A stretch of DNA of 64,000 nt from JAGNXB01 sp964471595 (lineage in GTDB: Bacteria > Bacteroidota > Bacteroidia > Chitinophagales > Saprospiraceae): NCBI GenBank assembly GCA_964471595.1, contig CAYYGN010000009.1:1-64000 (forward strand). Direction: 5' to 3'. Below are positions 61,134-64,000 of the stretch, piece by piece. The translations under genes were made by a program, and so were the position numbers. The notes under the pieces were generated by a model. The model made no database searches. It was not told the origin of the DNA and saw only the letters and a list, made by a program, of their open reading frames with translations. The stretch's first letter is position 1. Each line of letters begins with the position of its first letter.

Positions 61134-61855
61134 TGGAGAAAGTGGATATCCTGGCTATTGGCGCCCATCCGGATGATGTGGAACTGGGATGCGCCGGCAT
61201 CCTGCTCGCTCACCGCGATCTCGGTTACCGGATCGGTCTGCTCGACCTCACCCGGGGCGAGTTGGGCACGCGGGGAGATGCACCCACCAGGACGCGTGAA
61301 GCTTTGGCATCTGCCGCCCGCATGGGTGCGGTGTTTCGCCGCCAACTGGACCTGCCCGATGGTTTTTTCTGGGAGGACGAAGCCTCACTGAAAGCTGTAA
61401 TCCGCGAAATCCGCTATTGCCAACCCACCGTCGTTCTGGCCAATGCCGTTCGCGACCGGCATCCCGATCACGCCAGGGGGGCAGGGCTCGTTGCCCGGGC
61501 TGCTTACCTGAGCGGACTTCCCAAAATCATTACGACCCGGGAGGACGGCATCAGCCAGGAACCCTGGCGTCCGCGGGCTGTCTATCATTACATCCAGGAT
61601 TATCATGTCGAGCCGGATATCGTTATCGATATCACGCCCTGGTTTGCCGAGAAGATCGCTCTTGTCCAAACCTTCAGGTCCCAGTTTTACGATCCCGATT
61701 CCCGGGACCCTGCCACCCCCATTTCAGGCAGGGATTTTCTTGACTTCCTGGAAGCCCGCGCCAGAGACCTTGGCCGGCCGTCCGGATATATGCATGCGGA
61801 AGGCCTCGTCTCGGCCCGGCCGCCCGGCATCCGCGACTTGCTCGCTCTCGACTGA
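61133..61855 (+). CDS. bshB1: Bacillithiol biosynthesis deacetylase BshB1
   Basis: 240 residues. PIG-L/LmbE fold zinc deacetylase: AHPDD (11-15) with H12, D15 as zinc ligands/base and a distal RHPDH. The BshB1 subtype is supported by DLTRGELGTRGD and the EIRYCQPTVVLANAVRDRHPDH block. It removes the acetyl group from GlcNAc-malate in bacillithiol synthesis. Start ATG 61133 overlaps the stop of the VWA gene by one base. The bacilliredoxin gene at 35643-36059 is a functional relative. Confidence 0.92.
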   Translation: MEKVDILAIGAHPDDVELGCAGILLAHRDLGYRIGLLDLTRGELGTRGDAPTRTREALASAARMGAVFRRQLDLPDGFFWEDEASLKAVIREIRYCQPTVVLANAVRDRHPDHARGAGLVARAAYLSGLPKIITTREDGISQEPWRPRAVYHYIQDYHVEPDIVIDITPWFAEKIALVQTFRSQFYDPDSRDPATPISGRDFLDFLEARARDLGRPSGYMHAEGLVSARPPGIRDLLALD

Positions 61856-61863
61856 ATACCCTC

Positions 61864-62280
61864 TCAAACAGTGGGATTATCGCTGCCGGGATCCACGACG
61901 ACCGTGGTGCCGGCCCATTGGTCGCCCAGCCGCATACGGTCAGGGCTTGACCACCAAACAAAGAGCTCCACCAGAGGAAACAAAGGAATGATCAGGACGA
62001 TATTCCGGACGATCCCCTGGTTCCAGTTGCCGGTCAAAGGGTCCCCCTGCAAGGTGACGGCTCTGAGTTTCATGGCTTTTTTACCGACGCTTTGCCCCTT
62101 GAGGAAGGGGAGAGCATCGCGGGTCACCATGTAGGCAATGCCAAGTATCCAACCCCATCGGGGGAGCATGGAAAAACCGATGACAATGAAAAGGTCAATC
62201 ACATAGGCCAGAATGCGGGTGCTGTCGGCGGGACGTTGCAACACGGGTCCGGTCGGGGTTTCGGGTGTTATGGTTTCCAT
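61864..62280 (-). CDS. RDD family membrane protein
   Basis: 138 residues. RDD signatures: RILAYVIDLFIV (first helix), GKKAMKLRAV, RNIVLIIPLF and DRMRLGDQWAGTTVV. Three membrane helices. The family includes proposed Na+/H+ antiporter-like and transport-accessory proteins; function unknown. Convergent with bshB1 (8 nt between stops). Confidence 0.88.
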   Translation of the reverse strand: METITPETPTGPVLQRPADSTRILAYVIDLFIVIGFSMLPRWGWILGIAYMVTRDALPFLKGQSVGKKAMKLRAVTLQGDPLTGNWNQGIVRNIVLIIPLFPLVELFVWWSSPDRMRLGDQWAGTTVVVDPGSDNPTV

Positions 62281-62291
62281 GAAGGCGGGAT

Positions 62292-62648
62292 TTAGTCGGG
62301 TACCTGCGGATGGCTAAAGTAAGACTTTTCGGGAATCCCTGTCCCCGGCACCGGATTCATGCGCGCATCGGCCGGATATTGCTGCCAGGCGGCCAGGCCC
62401 AGACGAAAGCGCAGGGGAATGGGGCTGTGCGCATCGCGCTCCTTTTCGATCCGGCAGAAAAAAGGTTCGGCGTGCCGGCGCATGGCGCCAGGGAAGGTCG
62501 CAGGGGCTCCTTGGGGATTCAAGGGTCCTGCATCCAGCAGGGACGGCACCAGGAAATGGGGAGATGGGGGTTGTCCCGGGGCACAGGCCGGGGCAATTGC
62601 GGTCAGAGAGACCAGGACCAACCGGATCAAGCCGTATCCAGCCCGCAT
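62292..62648 (-). CDS. Small conserved secreted/lipoprotein, unknown
   Basis: 118 residues. N-terminal signal with possible lipobox APAC (about C22), then a Pro-rich linker and a conserved C-terminal block FFCRIEKERDAHSPIPLRFRLG (about residues 63-84). Very similar FC(K/R)xE...P(V/I)RFRLG blocks recur in small Bacteroidota proteins, which is the reason I treat this as a real gene. Function unknown. Confidence 0.65.
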   Translation of the reverse strand: MRAGYGLIRLVLVSLTAIAPACAPGQPPSPHFLVPSLLDAGPLNPQGAPATFPGAMRRHAEPFFCRIEKERDAHSPIPLRFRLGLAAWQQYPADARMNPVPGTGIPEKSYFSHPQVPD

Positions 62649-62652
62649 GGCT

Positions 62653-64000
62653 TCAGGTTTGGAGGACGCCCGGGTTGAAGCGCTCTATCGGGGCATGGTT
62701 GGCTGCCTCAATGCCCGTGGAAATCAGTTGCCGGGTTTCCAGGGGATCAATGATGCCGTCCACCCATAGGCGGGCCGCTGCATAGTAAGGCGTGGTCTGT
62801 TCGTCATACCTGGACTTGATGGTCTGGTAAAGGGCTTCCTCCTCTTCGGGCTGGGGCGGATGCCCTTTGGCTTTGAGACCCGCCACCTGGATCTGGGTCA
62901 ATACCCGGGCGGCCTGGTCGCCACCCATGACGGCGATCCGTGCCGTTGGCCAGGCAAAGATCAGCCGGGGGTCGTAGGCTTTTCCGCACATCGCGTAATT
63001 GCCCGCGCCATAGGAATTGCCCATGACGATGGAAATTTTGGGTACCGTGCTGTTGGCGACAGCATTGACCATCTTAGCCCCGTCCTTGATGATGCCTCCT
63101 TGTTCCGATCGCGACCCCACCATGAAACCGGTGACATCATGGAGGAATACCAGAGGAATTTTCTTTTGGTTGCAGTTGAAAATGAACCGGGTAGCTTTGT
63201 CGGCACTGTCCGAATAGATGACACCTCCGAATTGCATTTCACCGCGCCCGCTTTTCACTACCTGCCGGTTGTTGGCCACGATACCGACCGACCAACCGTC
63301 GATGCGGGCATAGGCACAGATTATGGTCTTGCCGTAGTCTTTTTTGTATTCGGTCAACCGGCTTCCGTCTACCAAACGTTTGAGGATCTCCAGAGTGGGG
63401 TAGGGCTTGGAGGGATCCTCGGGGAAGATGCCGTAGAGCTCTTTTTCCTTCAGGGCGGGGGGCTCGGCAGCAATACGGTCGAACCCCGCCTTGTCCGGAG
63501 CTCCTAGCCGGCTCACCAAGTCGCGGATGGTGGCCAGACAGGTAGCATCGTCCTTCATCCGGTAATCGGTCACTCCCGAAATTTCCGAGTGGGTGACTGC
63601 GCCGCCCAGCGTTTCCTTGTCCACTTCTTCCCCAACGGCCGCTTTGACGAGATAGGGTCCTGCCAGAAAGATGGAGCCCGTCCCCTCGACGATGAGCGCT
63701 TCGTCAGACATGATCGGGAGATAGGCACCTCCGGCGACACAGGCCCCCATAACGGCCGCAATCTGGGGGATGCCCATGGAAGACATGCGGGCGTTGTTGC
63801 GGAAGATCCGTCCGAAATGCTCTTTATCCGGGAAAATTTCGTCCTGCATCGGCAGGTAAACACCCGCGCTGTCCACCAGGTAAATGATGGGGATGCGGTT
63901 TTCCATCGCGATCTCCTGGGCCCTCAGGTTCTTTTTGCCGGTCATCGGAAACCAGGCACCTGCTTTGACGGTGGCATCATTGGCCACGATCATGCACAGT
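62653..64000 (-). CDS. Acyl-CoA carboxylase beta subunit (carboxyltransferase), 5' end beyond window
   Basis: About 449 visible residues; the frame is open to the window edge (LCMIVANDATV near 63990), so the N-terminus lies beyond 64000. Carboxyltransferase features: VANDATVKAGAWFPMTGKK, DSAGVYLPMQDEIFPD, MGACVAGGAYLP, GGAVTHSEISGVTDY, LHDVTGFMVGS and GNSYGAGNYAMCGKAYDPR. The DSAGVYLPMQ and GVTDY patterns fit the methylcrotonyl-CoA/3-methylcrotonyl or propionyl-CoA carboxylase beta group. It stands at 4 nt from the preceding small gene on the same strand. Confidence 0.9.
   Translation of the reverse strand, partial: LCMIVANDATVKAGAWFPMTGKKNLRAQEIAMENRIPIIYLVDSAGVYLPMQDEIFPDKEHFGRIFRNNARMSSMGIPQIAAVMGACVAGGAYLPIMSDEALIVEGTGSIFLAGPYLVKAAVGEEVDKETLGGAVTHSEISGVTDYRMKDDATCLATIRDLVSRLGAPDKAGFDRIAAEPPALKEKELYGIFPEDPSKPYPTLEILKRLVDGSRLTEYKKDYGKTIICAYARIDGWSVGIVANNRQVVKSGRGEMQFGGVIYSDSADKATRFIFNCNQKKIPLVFLHDVTGFMVGSRSEQGGIIKDGAKMVNAVANSTVPKISIVMGNSYGAGNYAMCGKAYDPRLIFAWPTARIAVMGGDQAARVLTQIQVAGLKAKGHPPQPEEEEALYQTIKSRYDEQTTPYYAAARLWVDGIIDPLETRQLISTGIEAANHAPIERFNPGVLQT

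Noticed and set aside
1..64000. tRNA, rRNA, CRISPR, IS or prophage elements
   Set aside because: No cloverleaf-like sequence with a TTCGA-type arm, no regularly spaced repeats, no transposase, integrase or phage structural motif was seen on reading both strands.

Overview
The window looks like chromosomal DNA of a GC-rich member of the Bacteroidota, most likely a Saprospiria/Lewinella-like marine or aquatic lineage. The reasons are two secreted proteins with type IX secretion (T9SS) C-terminal sorting domains (one type A, one type B with a SprB-like repeat), PD40/OmpA envelope proteins, Na+-NQR as the respiratory NADH dehydrogenase, MetRS with a KISTS active-site loop, bacillithiol-type genes, and repeated promoter elements of the Bacteroidota type (TTTG-N19-TAnnTTTG). 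No rRNA, tRNA, CRISPR array, IS element or phage gene was found. About 59 protein genes are supported; two run off the window ends.

Layout. 1-2.3 kb: 3' end of an OmpA/PD40 protein fused to a DUF1573 domain, then a PnuC-type vitamin transporter. 2.3-8.8 kb: a complete nqrABCDEF operon with its own promoter, a palindrome upstream and a terminator downstream; NqrA carries an unusual membrane-anchoring N-terminal extension. 8.8-14.4 kb: metG, lnt, a 43-residue membrane peptide and a T9SS-secreted esterase. 14.4-20.0 kb: an AT-richer block holding a seven-gene minus-strand operon: dehydratase, ketosynthase, dedicated ACP, FabL-type enoyl reductase, ketoreductase, and two tandem paralogous membrane proteins of no family I can name. 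20.2-26.6 kb: beta-lactamase-fold lipoprotein, a three-gene LytS/LytTR regulatory operon whose first kinase has lost its ATP-binding motifs, and a CHASE2 protein co-translated with a FecR-like partner. 26.7-29.8 kb: a 1040-residue T9SS type B surface protein with eight Cys-containing repeats. 29.8-36.1 kb: minus-strand run of prfC, small membrane protein, Gfo/Idh oxidoreductase, lipoprotein, polyprenyl-phosphate sugar transferase and DUF1415, plus a bacilliredoxin. 36.1-45.8 kb: cytochrome-like lipoprotein, fdhD, ribosomal protein THX, M14 peptidase, beta-barrel protein, acyl-CoA ligase, lipoproteins, M23 peptidase, aat and a PagL-like lipid A deacylase. 45.7-58.9 kb: sortilin-like BNR protein, gamma-glutamyltransferase, coiled-coil protein, 3'-5' exonuclease, miaA, acyltransferase, YqaE/Pmp3-like protein, fabH, rRNA methyltransferase and an 'asparagine synthetase B'-labelled secreted protein. 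58.9-64 kb: VWA membrane protein overlapping bshB1, RDD protein, small conserved protein and the 3' part of an acyl-CoA carboxylase beta subunit.

Themes. Envelope and lipid biology dominate: Lnt, PagL-like, Gfo/Idh plus sugar transferase, PlsC-like, FabH, FadD and above all the self-contained FAS-II-like operon. Bacillithiol biology is represented twice (BshB1 and a CGC-motif bacilliredoxin). The most interesting candidate for an undescribed system is the 14.8-20.0 kb operon; second is the pseudokinase/kinase/response-regulator trio at 21.5-24.3 kb.
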